This document shows, one piece after another, positions 51,239 to 59,887 of a stretch of 64,000 nucleotides of DNA (positions within the stretch are counted from its first letter, which is position 1; each line of letters begins with the position of its first letter). Source of the stretch: CAYJAZ01 sp964371865. Lineage in GTDB: Bacteria; Desulfobacterota; Desulfovibrionia; Desulfovibrionales; Desulfovibrionaceae. The translations under genes and the position numbers were made by a program. The DNA lies in NCBI GenBank assembly GCA_964371865.1, contig CAYJOR010000003.1:1-64000 (forward strand). The letters are read 5' to 3'. A model generated the notes under the pieces. That model was not told the origin of the DNA, ran no database searches, and saw only the letters and a program-made list of their open reading frames with translations.

Positions 51239-53035
51239 TTATGCGCCCTTACGTTTTGTTGTGAAGAATGATGAAAATCCTAAGAATTGATGGATATTAA
51301 TCGCTTTGTGACCTTTCATCGGTGAATTGCCATTGTTTGCTTTTACATAATCTTTACGCATAAGACCGAATAATTCTGAGAATTTATACTCTTCAGGACA
51401 TACTAAAGTACATTGATCACACATATTGCATGAGTAAGCAATGCTTGGATCCATATCCTTTTCTTCTATAAATTTAGCAAATAATTCACCCGGATAACCG
51501 GTGAAGTCATTAAGCATAATACATTCAATCATACATTTTTTGCATTCACATTTGAGACATCTTGAAGATTCAGCAATTGCGGTTTCTTTATCGAAACCAA
51601 AATCACATTCATCAAAAGTTTTAACTCTCTCATGTGGAACCATCATTCTTGTATGGCTTCTTGTGCGAACTTCAAAATTCTTAGGGAGTGGAATTTCTAA
51701 TTTTGAAATATTACCCACTTCGTCAGAGAAGTCTCTATTTGAATCTAGAGCTTCACCTTTAAGGTAGCGATTTACCGAATAAGCAGCTTTTCTACCAGAA
51801 GCCATAGCTTCAACAACTATAACAGTACCGGCACAATCACCTGCTACAAAAACGCCTTCAGCGTCTGTACTATTAGTAAGTGCATCTTTCTTGAAACGGC
51901 CATTTCTTGCTTGTTCCACATCAAAACCTTCTAGTTTTTCTGTAAGCTGACCTGTTGCAAATATAACGGTATCGCAGTCAATTGAGATAGTATTATCACC
52001 GTATTGTGGATTAAAAGCTCCGCCATCATCAAAAACAGATAAGCATTGCTTAAATGTTGCGTTGGAAAGAAGTTTTTTACCATTTTCTTCTTTTGATGAA
52101 AATACCACGCTACCGTAACCACATAAAAATTCAATACCTTCTTCTAAAGCACCTTGCTGTTCATGCTTACTTGCAGGTAGAATATCGAGAGTTTCTAAAG
52201 ATAGGAGACTTACTTTTTCCGCGCCAAGTCTTAATGCAGTTCTGGCGCAGTCCATAGCAACGTCACCACCGCCTATCACGATAACTTTTTTGCAAGGAAC
52301 ATCAGTTTTTTGTTCTAGTGATGCTTTTTTAAGGAAGTCAACTGCATTTGTGATATTTTCACAATCGTCACCTTGACTTGGAATTGCGCTACCTTTATGT
52401 GCGCCGATAGCAACAACAACGGCATCATTTGCTGAACGTACTGCATCATAAGAAATATCTTTTCCTACTTTAGTGTTCATAACAAATTTAACGCCAAGTT
52501 TTTCTAAATAGCTATATTCAAAGTCAATAATATTTCTAGGTAGTCTGTAAGCAGGGATACCAACTCTCATCATGCCGCCATAGTGGGGGAGAGTTTCGTA
52601 GACAGTTACTTCATGTCCTTCTTTTGCTAAATCAATAGCTGCTTGAGCTCCTGCAGGGCCGGCACCTATAACAGCAACTTTTTTTCCGCTTGCTGGTTTT
52701 TTAGAAATATCCCAATCTTTTTCATTATCTGCATTATCAGCAGCATACCTTTTGAGAGATGCAATTGATAAAGGTTCGCTAAATTCTTTGTTGCTTCTAC
52801 ATTCTTTTTCACAAGGATGCGCACAAATTCTTCCAAGTGATCCCGGTAAAAAGAGTTTTTCTCTGATGAGTTTTATAGCGTCATCGAGTTTATCTTCACG
52901 TATTAGATCAATGTATCCGAGAACATCTGTATGCATTGGACAACGGCTTATACAAAATGCTTTGTTATGCCCCTGACACTCAGATGCTATTGTTTTGGCT
53001 TTTTCTATAATCTTTTCACTGAAATGCACACTCAT
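51239..53035 (-). CDS. GltD-like FAD/NAD(P) oxidoreductase with C-terminal HdrC-type clusters
   Basis: A 598-residue flavoprotein. The N-terminal Fe-S domain (CISRCPMHTDV and RICAHPCEKEC) is that of GltD/DPYD proteins. The FAD site is VAVIGAGPAGAQAAIDLAKEG, the NAD(P) site VIVIGGGDVAMDCARTALRLG, and VFVAGDCAG closes the FAD pocket. After residue ~480 comes an extra domain with CLKCECKKCMIEC and CNMCDQCTLVCPEEY, two [4Fe-4S] motifs as in HdrC. It can carry electrons from NAD(P)H to the HdrB-like partner encoded next. GGTGGTTCT lies before the ATG. Confidence 0.87.
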   Translation of the reverse strand: MSVHFSEKIIEKAKTIASECQGHNKAFCISRCPMHTDVLGYIDLIREDKLDDAIKLIREKLFLPGSLGRICAHPCEKECRSNKEFSEPLSIASLKRYAADNADNEKDWDISKKPASGKKVAVIGAGPAGAQAAIDLAKEGHEVTVYETLPHYGGMMRVGIPAYRLPRNIIDFEYSYLEKLGVKFVMNTKVGKDISYDAVRSANDAVVVAIGAHKGSAIPSQGDDCENITNAVDFLKKASLEQKTDVPCKKVIVIGGGDVAMDCARTALRLGAEKVSLLSLETLDILPASKHEQQGALEEGIEFLCGYGSVVFSSKEENGKKLLSNATFKQCLSVFDDGGAFNPQYGDNTISIDCDTVIFATGQLTEKLEGFDVEQARNGRFKKDALTNSTDAEGVFVAGDCAGTVIVVEAMASGRKAAYSVNRYLKGEALDSNRDFSDEVGNISKLEIPLPKNFEVRTRSHTRMMVPHERVKTFDECDFGFDKETAIAESSRCLKCECKKCMIECIMLNDFTGYPGELFAKFIEEKDMDPSIAYSCNMCDQCTLVCPEEYKFSELFGLMRKDYVKANNGNSPMKGHKAINIHQFLGFSSFFTTKRKGA

Positions 53036-53193
53036 AGAACCACCTTCTTCTCCAGTAATTTTAGGGTTATAAATCTCTTTCTTGTTTTGGCATAAAGAAA
53101 GACACTAAAATTACATAATACGTATATTCTCCTACTTCAGAGAAATAGCACAATGTGATTTTAATCGCAAGCTTTTTTTATGCCAACTCTAAA

Positions 53194-53847
53194 CTATTCT
53201 TTTAATTTTGATTTTGCTTGTTTTACAACAAAAGTAATAATTCCAAGAATAAGTGCAACAACAGCTACTAATGACCATGGAATTTCGCCGTGTTCAAGTG
53301 CGTACGCAATTGCGCCTGAACCGGATACATAAAGAATAATCCCAGGTAAAATACAAAGTGCTGTCCATAGAACGTATACTTTGAATGGTACGCTTGTAAG
53401 ACCGAAACCGTAGTTGAGTAGGTTGAAAGGAAAAATAGGTACAAGTCTTGTTATTGCAACAATGATGTAGCCATTTTTTTCTGTAAGGTCTTCGAGTTTT
53501 TGAAATTTTTCATTTTTATCAAGTATACCTTTTACGGTATCTCTTGCAAGATATTTTGCGATTAAGAAACAAGCTGCAGCGCCTAAATTTGCACCGACTG
53601 CAACATAAATAACACCCATAAGCACACCAAAAATAGGTGCTGCCATAAGTGTGAGCGCTGATGCAGGAATAGCAAAAATTGTAGCTAAGGCATAGATTCC
53701 TATGTAGATAATAGGAGCTATAGCACCTTGAGCCTCAACCCATGTCTTTATGCCGCCGATTGCTTCTTCAATATTGTAAGTACGTGCCGCATAAATGACA
53801 GCGCCTACAATAACAGCAAAAATTAAAAGTTTAATTCCATTCTTCAT
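53194..53847 (-). CDS. TVP38/TMEM64 (DedA-like VTT) membrane protein
   Basis: A 217-residue inner-membrane protein with about six hydrophobic segments. The VTT domain is clear: GANLGAAACFLIAKYLARD and VAITRLVPIFPFNLLNYGFGLTSVPF, the F/GR...P-x-x-x-N-x-x-G core. The family is linked to lipid scrambling and membrane stress, with no fixed substrate. GGGAGAGC precedes the ATG. Its terminus faces the flavoprotein operon. Confidence 0.88.
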   Translation of the reverse strand: MKNGIKLLIFAVIVGAVIYAARTYNIEEAIGGIKTWVEAQGAIAPIIYIGIYALATIFAIPASALTLMAAPIFGVLMGVIYVAVGANLGAAACFLIAKYLARDTVKGILDKNEKFQKLEDLTEKNGYIIVAITRLVPIFPFNLLNYGFGLTSVPFKVYVLWTALCILPGIILYVSGSGAIAYALEHGEIPWSLVAVVALILGIITFVVKQAKSKLKE

Positions 53848-54286
53848 AAAGCTCTCCCAACGTTAAAATGTTCTTACTTGGCGATGTTTTATTTATAGAC
53901 TATTCAAGAGTGAAGCGCACATAAATAAAGCATGTCCCCAACCAAATATATAAACACAAAATTAAAGCTTATAGAAATAATAAGGCGAAGAAATGTTGAA
54001 AAATAATAAACTTACGTTAAGGTAATCTCATGATTTTGTCAATACGGTAAGGATAAAATTGCGAATTTTAAATTAATCAGTACTTGATAATACAAAATTT
54101 TAATGTATCTCTCTAAATTCATTTTTGTTATAAATTCCACAAGCATATTGAACATAGAAAAATATCCAAATTATTGCAAAATTATAATTCTTAAAACTTG
54201 CATTTTAAATGAAATTTCATTAGCATAAGCTCAATAAGATTTTTTATTTGAAGTAAAAATCTTAAATCTAAATGCACGAGTCTAAC
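53848..54286. other. Gene-free stretch upstream of selD
   Basis: About 440 bp, AT-rich. No reading frame, tRNA-like fold, or copy of either repeat was seen. Divergent promoters for the TVP38 gene and selD must lie here but are not obvious. Confidence 0.4.
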
Positions 54287-55363
54287 ATGGCACAATTCAA
54301 ACTGATGGAAAAATCAAAGGCTCCAGGTTGAGCAGCGAAGACACCTCCGGAGTTACTGGAGCAATTATTACAAAATCTTTCGTCTGTACCGGATCCTACC
54401 AATAGAATTATTCACGGGTTTGAGCATAACGAAGATGCCGTTATTCTTTCTTCGCCACCACAAGGTAAAGCTCTTGTGCAAACGATTGATATACTTACAC
54501 CTATTGGAAATAATCCTAGATTGTTCGGGCAAGTTGCTGCGGCAAATGCTTTGTCAGATATTTATGCGGTTGGTGGTGAAGCTTGGTCGTGCATGAATGT
54601 GCTTTCTTTTCCCTCTGATGATATGGAACTTTCTGTTCTCACTCAAATACTTGAGGGCGGAATTGAAAAAATTAAAGAAGCTGAAGCTGTGCTTGCAGGC
54701 GGTCATACTCTTGAAGAAGATGAAATAAAATATGGTCTTAGCGTAACCGGGTATATAGACCCTACAAATATTGCAAGTAATAATGGATTGAGAGTCGGGG
54801 ATATTCTTCTTCTTACAAAACCAATTGGTACAGGCGTTCTTGCAACTGCAATCAAAGCAAATTGGGAAAGTGAAGAGCGTATGCAAAAAGCTGAGGATAC
54901 ACTTTATTCTTGGGCAACTACCCTCAATAGAAAAGCGGCGCAAGTCATTAGAGATATGAAACTTAAAGCAGCAACCGATATTACAGGTTTTGGCCTTGGT
55001 GGACATATTCTTGAAATGGCAAAAGCGTCTCGCTGTGCAGTTGAGCTTGATATTCACTCTATTCCTTTTATGGAAGATGTGATTGATTTTGCTGAGTTTG
55101 GGCTTATTCCAGCTGGCACTTATAGAAATAGAAAACACTGCGAATGCAAAACATTACAGTATTTTGATACAACAAATGAAAGAGATTTACTTCTTTCAAC
55201 TCTTGTATTTGATGCTCAAACTTCAGGTGGACTTCTTCTTGCTATTCCAAAAGAAAAACTTCAAGAAGCAAAAGAAAGATTAACAGCTCTACAAGTGCCA
55301 TTTTGGCAAATTGGGCGCGTTCATCAACTACAGAATCCTAACGAACAACTAATCCTCAACTAA
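54287..55363 (+). CDS. selD: Selenide, water dikinase (SelD), itself a selenoprotein
   Basis: A 358-residue enzyme that makes selenophosphate from selenide and ATP. The apparent start at 54476 is false. Upstream in the same frame, from ATG 54287, comes MAQFKLMEKSKAPG, then a TGA at 54329-54331, then AAKTPPELLEQ. The TGA sits exactly where SelD has its catalytic Cys/Sec, three residues before the conserved Lys (GCxxK in E. coli). It must therefore be read as selenocysteine. The rest is intact: GFEHNEDAVILSSP, TIDILTPIGNNPRLFGQVAAANALSDIYAVGGE, and AATDITGFGLGGHI with AQTSGGLL. The start is uncertain: an ATG at 54272 and one at 54305 are also in frame and none has a good ribosome site. Confidence 0.93.
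54341..54365 (+). promoter_or_regulatory. Candidate bacterial SECIS hairpin in selD
   Basis: CTCC (54345-54348) can pair with GGAG (54358-54361) across a 9-base G/U-containing loop, starting 13 bases after the UGA. This is the spacing bacterial SECIS elements need. The stem is short and was found by eye. Confidence 0.4.
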
Positions 55364-55379
55364 TAAGGTTAATATACAA

Positions 55380-56363
55380 ATGAGTAATGATATTTTTGAC
55401 AATCCTTTTAAACAAATAGATAAAAAACAATTTCGTGAAGATAAAAAATCCAATTCAAAACAAATAAAAAAGCCTCAAGCAGAGTCAAAACCTATTGCGC
55501 AGAATATTGAAGATGATGAAGAATTATTTCTCTATACAATGGGTAATGTAAGAAATATTAAAAATACTGATAAATATGCTCAAAAAGAAGATGCTCTTGC
55601 TAAAACAAAAATGAAAAGCGATGAAGAAGCATTAAATTCTCTTGCAGCTTTATTTCCTGAAAAAACACAGCAGTCTAAAAAAGCACAGAAAAAAGCTTTA
55701 CAAACTGAAAAATTAAATCAGATTGCAGAAAATGTTCCATCAAATAGAAAAAAAGATGAGAAACAAAAAGCTCTAACTGATGAACATGACTTTTATAACG
55801 CAATGAAAGAAGTTAAGCCGCTTGCAAACAAAGTGCTTACTCCTCCTCCACCTCCAGAAGAAGTCGTTATTCAAAATGATCAAACTCCAATGATGCACGA
55901 TTTTGAAGAAGGTAAGTTGGAATTTTCTTTCGCTTCAAATGCTGATCATGTGCAGTGCAATATCTTAGGATTAGATATTCTCACTCTAGGGAAGTTACAA
56001 CAGCGTCATTATAATCCGGAAGCACATATTGATTTGCATAATCTTAATGCCTACCAAGCTTTTCACACATTAATAGGTTTTTTCAAAAATGCTTATTATC
56101 GTGATATGCGCTGTATTCTTATTGTTACCGGAAAAGGTGCAAACTCATTTGATGGGCGACCATTACTGCGTTCAAAAGTTTGTGATTGGTTAGTAGATTC
56201 ACCTTTCAAGCATCTAGTTCTTGCTTTTTGTACTGCAAAGCATGAAGATGGTGGAGCCGGTGCGCTTTATGTGCTTCTTAGAAAACGCCGTAAAAATTCA
56301 CCTGAAATCCCTTGGGAGAGAATGCCTAACGACTATGATCTATGGGCTGATTTAGATAAATAA
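55380..56363 (+). CDS. Smr-domain protein
   Basis: A 327-residue protein. The first ~185 residues are Lys/Glu/Gln-rich and look disordered, with a PPPPPEE stretch. The C-terminal Smr domain (~215-315) has IDLHNLNAYQAF (the HxH-like D-L-H motif), ILIVTGKGANS and the late LAFCTAKHEDGGAGALYVLLR. Smr domains nick DNA or RNA, or bind ribosomes, in MutS2 and stand-alone forms. It starts 16 bases after selD with AAGGTTAA upstream, so they may be co-transcribed. A specific role is unknown. Confidence 0.87.
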   Translation: MSNDIFDNPFKQIDKKQFREDKKSNSKQIKKPQAESKPIAQNIEDDEELFLYTMGNVRNIKNTDKYAQKEDALAKTKMKSDEEALNSLAALFPEKTQQSKKAQKKALQTEKLNQIAENVPSNRKKDEKQKALTDEHDFYNAMKEVKPLANKVLTPPPPPEEVVIQNDQTPMMHDFEEGKLEFSFASNADHVQCNILGLDILTLGKLQQRHYNPEAHIDLHNLNAYQAFHTLIGFFKNAYYRDMRCILIVTGKGANSFDGRPLLRSKVCDWLVDSPFKHLVLAFCTAKHEDGGAGALYVLLRKRRKNSPEIPWERMPNDYDLWADLDK

Positions 56364-56394
56364 GACATTAACACCTTATTTCGATTTATGATTT

Positions 56395-56447
56395 TTTGAG
56401 GGGGAAAACCACATTTTTTTGAAAAAAATGATGTTTCCCCCCTCAAA
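56395..56447. repeat. Long G/C-rich inverted repeat downstream of the Smr gene
   Basis: TTTGAGGGGG at 56395-56404 pairs with CCCCCCTCAAA at the right end. A 26-bp arm with three mismatches leads into a T7/A7 centre. Another CCCCCTTTCC block follows at 56450. It resembles gene-end hairpin repeats of Desulfovibrio genomes, and only one copy is seen here. Confidence 0.5.
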
Positions 56448-56470
56448 CTCCCCCTTTCCTTAAAAAACAA

Positions 56471-56490
56471 TTAGGGACTGTTTCTAGAGA
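56471..56490 (+). repeat. Dispersed motif copy (TTAGGGACTGTTTCTA)
   Basis: Matches the dispersed motif through GTTTCTA and then diverges (GAGA instead of AATTA). Lies in the 330-bp gene-free stretch after the Smr gene. Confidence 0.4.
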
Positions 56491-56628
56491 GTGTCAACCC
56501 GAGATGAATTTTGGCTTATATCAAGGAAGATGATTGGGTATTGAGGGAGTGTATTCTTATAGTACTCGACCGAAAAAACACATGAAATCTGACGATGAGA
56601 TAAGCAAAAAAAAGGTTAAGTTAAAGTG

Positions 56629-56670
56629 AAATCCCCATTATTCAAGTTCAAGTAATGGGGATTTTTTTTT
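56629..56670 (+). terminator. Intrinsic terminator
   Basis: AAATCCCCATTA (56629-56640) pairs with TAATGGGGATTT (56653-56664), followed by a long T-run. It ends plus-strand transcripts from the selD-Smr unit. Confidence 0.88.
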
Positions 56671-56693
56671 AGAAATAAAATCGTAGATATTTA

Positions 56694-56999
56694 CTACATG
56701 TGACTTTTTAATGTTTGTACATAAGCGGCAATATTTGCGATATCATCTTCCGAATAGGTTTTGAATATTTTTTTCATAGGTTGATATTTTTGACTTGTAT
56801 CATCACGAATTCTTATAAGATTCTTCACAAAATCTTCTTCACTAAGCTTATTTAAACCATGCTTGCTTGCATCTGCATTGTGACATGAAACGCAAGATTT
56901 ATAGAGCTGTCCACCGCTTGTAACGCAAGCTGAAAGAGCAGTGTTCACAGTAAATGCGAAAATAAAGCACGTGATTAAGGCTAAAGGCAACTTTTGCAT
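56694..56999 (-). CDS. Small periplasmic class I c-type cytochrome
   Basis: A 101-residue protein with a signal peptide (cleavage after NTALS) and one heme site, CVSCH. The Met sixth ligand is likely in YQPMKKIF. The pattern SEDDIANIAAYVQTL is the C-terminal helix of cytochrome c553/c5 types. It is probably an electron shuttle in the periplasm. AAGGAGTTTTT precedes the ATG. A second cytochrome of the same size lies at 63659 but is only distantly similar. Confidence 0.88.
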   Translation of the reverse strand: MQKLPLALITCFIFAFTVNTALSACVTSGGQLYKSCVSCHNADASKHGLNKLSEEDFVKNLIRIRDDTSQKYQPMKKIFKTYSEDDIANIAAYVQTLKSHM

Positions 57000-57147
57000 A
57001 AAAACTCCTTTTATAATGATTAAAAACCATAATACATGATTTTTTAGATTGATACAAGCTTTATTTTTATTTAGCGATACAGGCTAGTTTTATCATAAAA
57101 TAAATTTGAAATTCTCTTAGAGCATTTTTAAATAAAGATAATTAAAT

Positions 57148-57183
57148 AAAAAAAGCTACCTTCTAACGAGAGTAGCTTTTTTT
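57148..57183. terminator. Bidirectional terminator
   Basis: AAAAAAAGCTAC (57148-57159) pairs with GTAGCTTTTTTT (57172-57183) around a 12-base loop. On the minus strand it ends the 57.2-57.8 kb gene. Confidence 0.88.
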
Positions 57184-57202
57184 AAACTTACTATGAAAAT
57201 AG

Positions 57203-57826
57203 TTATGCTGACATTGTATAACTATCAACAAGTTCTTGGGCTAGTTGCCATGAATTGTTTACTATATTAATTCTCTCGAGCTTGTCGATAGGTATAGTTT
57301 CACCATCTACTATTCTACAGATTACAACTTCTAGGCTATCAGGATAGTAATAGAATTCTAAATCAGCACCATATTTATCCTTTAGTTTTTTATGCAGATA
57401 GTCAAGCATAGGAGTTTTTTGACCTAACACACAGAAGTTTGTCCATAATTCTCTTGCTACACGCCGAACAACAGAGCGTCTTTTTTCTTCAACAACTTCT
57501 TTGCTGTTGAGTTTTCTCATACTATGTTGATGATAGTTGATAATTCTAGTATTCACCAATTGTTTATTATACTTATTGAATCCTATACTATTAGTAATTT
57601 TATTACTTTCATGAAGTGCGAGCGCGGCTAAAGAAGTCAAGGAACCGGTAGTTTCGAGGGTTTTTCTATTCTGGGAGCTTAGTTTAAAAGCAAGATGTGC
57701 CTCATCTACCTTAGATTGAGGTTGTTTTACATCATTTGGAAAGCTCTCTGAGTGAGGAGAGCTTTCCCCATTACTCATGAATCCATTTGATGAATGGTTC
57801 TCTTTTTGTCTATAGATTATATCCAT
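57203..57826 (-). CDS. Hypothetical protein, 207 residues, basic C-terminal domain
   Basis: I do not recognise this protein. Residues ~1-100 are polar and low-complexity. A basic helix (EEKRRSVVRRVARELWTNF, ~120) leads to an alpha/beta segment with LGQKTPMLDYLHKKLKDKYGADLEFYYYPDSLEVV and LERINIVNNSWQLAQELVDSY, which looks like a compact folded domain. I chose the ATG at 57826 with AAGGTCAAG upstream; a TTG at 57883 has no ribosome site. It lies next to flagellin-like genes on the same strand, so a motility-related role is possible but unsupported. Confidence 0.5.
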   Translation of the reverse strand: MDIIYRQKENHSSNGFMSNGESSPHSESFPNDVKQPQSKVDEAHLAFKLSSQNRKTLETTGSLTSLAALALHESNKITNSIGFNKYNKQLVNTRIINYHQHSMRKLNSKEVVEEKRRSVVRRVARELWTNFCVLGQKTPMLDYLHKKLKDKYGADLEFYYYPDSLEVVICRIVDGETIPIDKLERINIVNNSWQLAQELVDSYTMSA

Positions 57827-57933
57827 ATTCTTGACCTTTTCGCTCAGATAATTTTCAACTACTTCAATTTCAGATATGCTCAATCTGGCTTGAATGAAAA
57901 GGAAAACTAGATTTTTGCTTCTAAACTAAGAAA

Positions 57934-57955
57934 TTAATTTAGAAACGTAGTCTAA
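57934..57955 (-). repeat. Dispersed motif copy on the flagellin-like gene stop
   Basis: The minus strand reads TTAGACTACGTTTC then TAAATTAA; its TAG is the stop codon of the gene at 57952. Confidence 0.5.
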
Positions 57956-58779
57956 CTTGATTGATTAAATATCGTCCCTGACCCATTAGAAGCATTAAGA
58001 ATGTCATTCAAGTAAAACGATGAAGTTGAAGGAGTGGAACTCTCTTCTTCTTCAAGTGTTTTATATTGAATGGTATTTTCTAAAATGCTTGCTCTATCCT
58101 CATAGAGAAGAGAGAGGTTTTCTAAGCCTTTTATATCGTAGCTATAGTTTGCTTCAACCATTTCAAGTCTTTCAATATACTTTTCAAGATTTGCTGCAAA
58201 AGCTGCTGCACTTGATTGATCGGTAATTGTTGCTTCATCTTTGAGAAGATTAAAGTTCATATTACCATTTGCGCCCATAACTTCAGTTAGGTCGGAATCA
58301 ATAAGATTATTGAATGCTTGATCTATTTGGCTATTGCCACCTTGAAGAACAACTGTTCCGTCGCTATTCATTCCGGCAGTGCCATTTAGCAAATCCATTC
58401 CATTGAACGATGTGTTTTCTGCAAGGCCTACAATAAGTCCAGCAAGTTCATTCAATGAAGCAGAGTAAGAAGCATATTGATCGCTAGACATACCGGACAA
58501 AGTTGCAGCTTCAGTCGCTACCTTATACATATCATTGAGATATTGTTTAGCAGCTGTTGTGCCTGATTGTGCAACTTCAACCATTGCCATAGCATCAGAC
58601 ATATTTCTTGATGCTTGATTATACATTGCTGCATCTGCGCGCATAGCAGAGTCGAACGCTCTTCGCGTAGAATCTTTCACCGAGCGATTTGTATAAACAG
58701 TGGATTCCATCTTATTATACATAGATGTAGCAAGTTTACTTTCATATACGGCTGAAAGTAGCGATGTCATATCCCACAT
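57952..58779 (-). CDS. Flagellin-like protein A
   Basis: A 275-residue helical protein. Residues ~25-120 form long coiled coils rich in Ala, Ser and Asn. NTSFNGMDLLNGTAG (~125-140) is the flagellin N-domain signature. A C-terminal helix (LEMVEANYSYDIKGLENLSLLYEDRASILEN) resembles the flagellin C domain, though the tail (EEEESSTPSTS) is not like one. The start M14 of the longer frame was chosen, with GGAG six bases ahead. No flagellar assembly gene is nearby. It could be a minor flagellin or a non-flagellar filament protein. Confidence 0.6.
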   Translation of the reverse strand: MWDMTSLLSAVYESKLATSMYNKMESTVYTNRSVKDSTRRAFDSAMRADAAMYNQASRNMSDAMAMVEVAQSGTTAAKQYLNDMYKVATEAATLSGMSSDQYASYSASLNELAGLIVGLAENTSFNGMDLLNGTAGMNSDGTVVLQGGNSQIDQAFNNLIDSDLTEVMGANGNMNFNLLKDEATITDQSSAAAFAANLEKYIERLEMVEANYSYDIKGLENLSLLYEDRASILENTIQYKTLEEEESSTPSTSSFYLNDILNASNGSGTIFNQSS

Positions 58780-59019
58780 AATGAACTCCATTTTTATAAA
58801 GAAAAAAGCAATACTCAACCAAAGCTTTAAATTACATTTAATAATTTAAAAAGCTATGATTTTACATACATTTTTATATTTTTATCAATTAGGTTATAGC
58901 ATAAGGCTCAAGAATTTGAACTTTATAAAAGTCAAATTGATTAAAGTAATGATATAAGTTCATTAACAAAAATATAAAAATGTAATGCTTATAAATAATG
59001 ATTTTTAATTATAATTAGC

Positions 59020-59682
59020 TTATGAAATTACATTATTAAGTAAGTTAGTAACATCTGAAGTGTTTACTGCGTATTGTTGGCTTGAAGCATCACTAAAAGT
59101 TGCAGCAATATCATCAAGTAATGCGCTACGTCCTTGAATTGTTTGAACTTGCAAACCAGTACGTGCTAATTCAGGGTTTAGAGCATCAAGAGCTGTAGTA
59201 ATAGCACCTTGAGCAGTTTTTGCGTCAGTTGCTGTACCTGCTGCTGTAATGAAACTAGCTAGAGTTGCACTAGGTGTTGTTGAAAGTGCAATAGTGGCAT
59301 CATTACCTATATTAAGTGTGGTAGCTGTTGTGCTATCAAAAGGAGTTGCTCCATTGATAGCAGTATCTTGAATGGTTGTTATGAAAGCTTCAGCATCTTC
59401 CATCATTTTTAGTGCTGTTGTTGCATCAGCACCTGCAAGTGATTTGTGTAAGTTATTAAGATAGTTCACAGCTTCTGTTAATGTGCTTTGGAACTGAACT
59501 GCATAAGCTTCACTTTCTTTTACTTCTGCACTTTCTAATGCAGGTGTAAGAGCTTCTCTTGAAAGTGATGCAGAATTTGAGCGTAAACCTGCAGTAACTG
59601 TTTTGTCTGTTTTTACTTGGCCGTTCATAATTTTATTTAATAAAAGTTCTGATGCCATTGTACTTGAGCTAACTGTTGACAT
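59020..59682 (-). CDS. Flagellin-like protein B
   Basis: A 220-residue helical protein, Ala/Thr/Ser-rich, with almost no aromatic residues and no Cys or Trp. It has a helix (EAYAVQFQSTLTEAVNYLNNLHKSL, ~60-84), a Thr/Ala-rich middle (~105-160) that may be a variable surface loop, and a C-terminal helix (LQVQTIQGRSALLDDIAATFSDA). The helix-variable loop-helix plan is that of flagellin, but the LNNLIS-type end (TNLLNNVIS) is not diagnostic. It is separated from protein A by 240 bp. A role as exported filament or hook-associated protein is possible. Confidence 0.5.
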   Translation of the reverse strand: MSTVSSSTMASELLLNKIMNGQVKTDKTVTAGLRSNSASLSREALTPALESAEVKESEAYAVQFQSTLTEAVNYLNNLHKSLAGADATTALKMMEDAEAFITTIQDTAINGATPFDSTTATTLNIGNDATIALSTTPSATLASFITAAGTATDAKTAQGAITTALDALNPELARTGLQVQTIQGRSALLDDIAATFSDASSQQYAVNTSDVTNLLNNVIS

Positions 59683-59830
59683 ATTTGCCTCCCGAGGTAA
59701 ATAGTGTTTATTTTTAAGACATACTTTAAGTCTTATACGTAACTTAACGGATATTTTTTATATTACTTTAGGCTTTTTTTTATTTTTTTTTCAATATTTT
59801 TTTTGACGAGATAAGCATAAAAGAAAAAAG

Positions 59831-59860
59831 AAAGCACGTTCTTTATAAAAAACGTGCTTT
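59831..59860 (-). terminator. Terminator of the DtxR-family gene
   Basis: AAAGCACGTT (59831-59840) pairs with AACGTGCTTT (59851-59860). On the minus strand CTTTTTTCTT follows. Confidence 0.82.
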
Positions 59861-59887
59861 TCTTTAATAAATAATAAATATATTATG

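Noticed and set aside
54554..55138. 194-codon minus-strand reading frame inside selD
   Set aside because: It is antisense to the conserved SelD core, has no ribosome site and its protein (Cys/Phe/Ser-rich) looks like a reverse-complement shadow.
54476..55363. A shorter SelD starting with the GTG-type codon at 54476
   Set aside because: It lacks the catalytic residue and Lys, which are encoded in the same frame upstream of an in-frame UGA.
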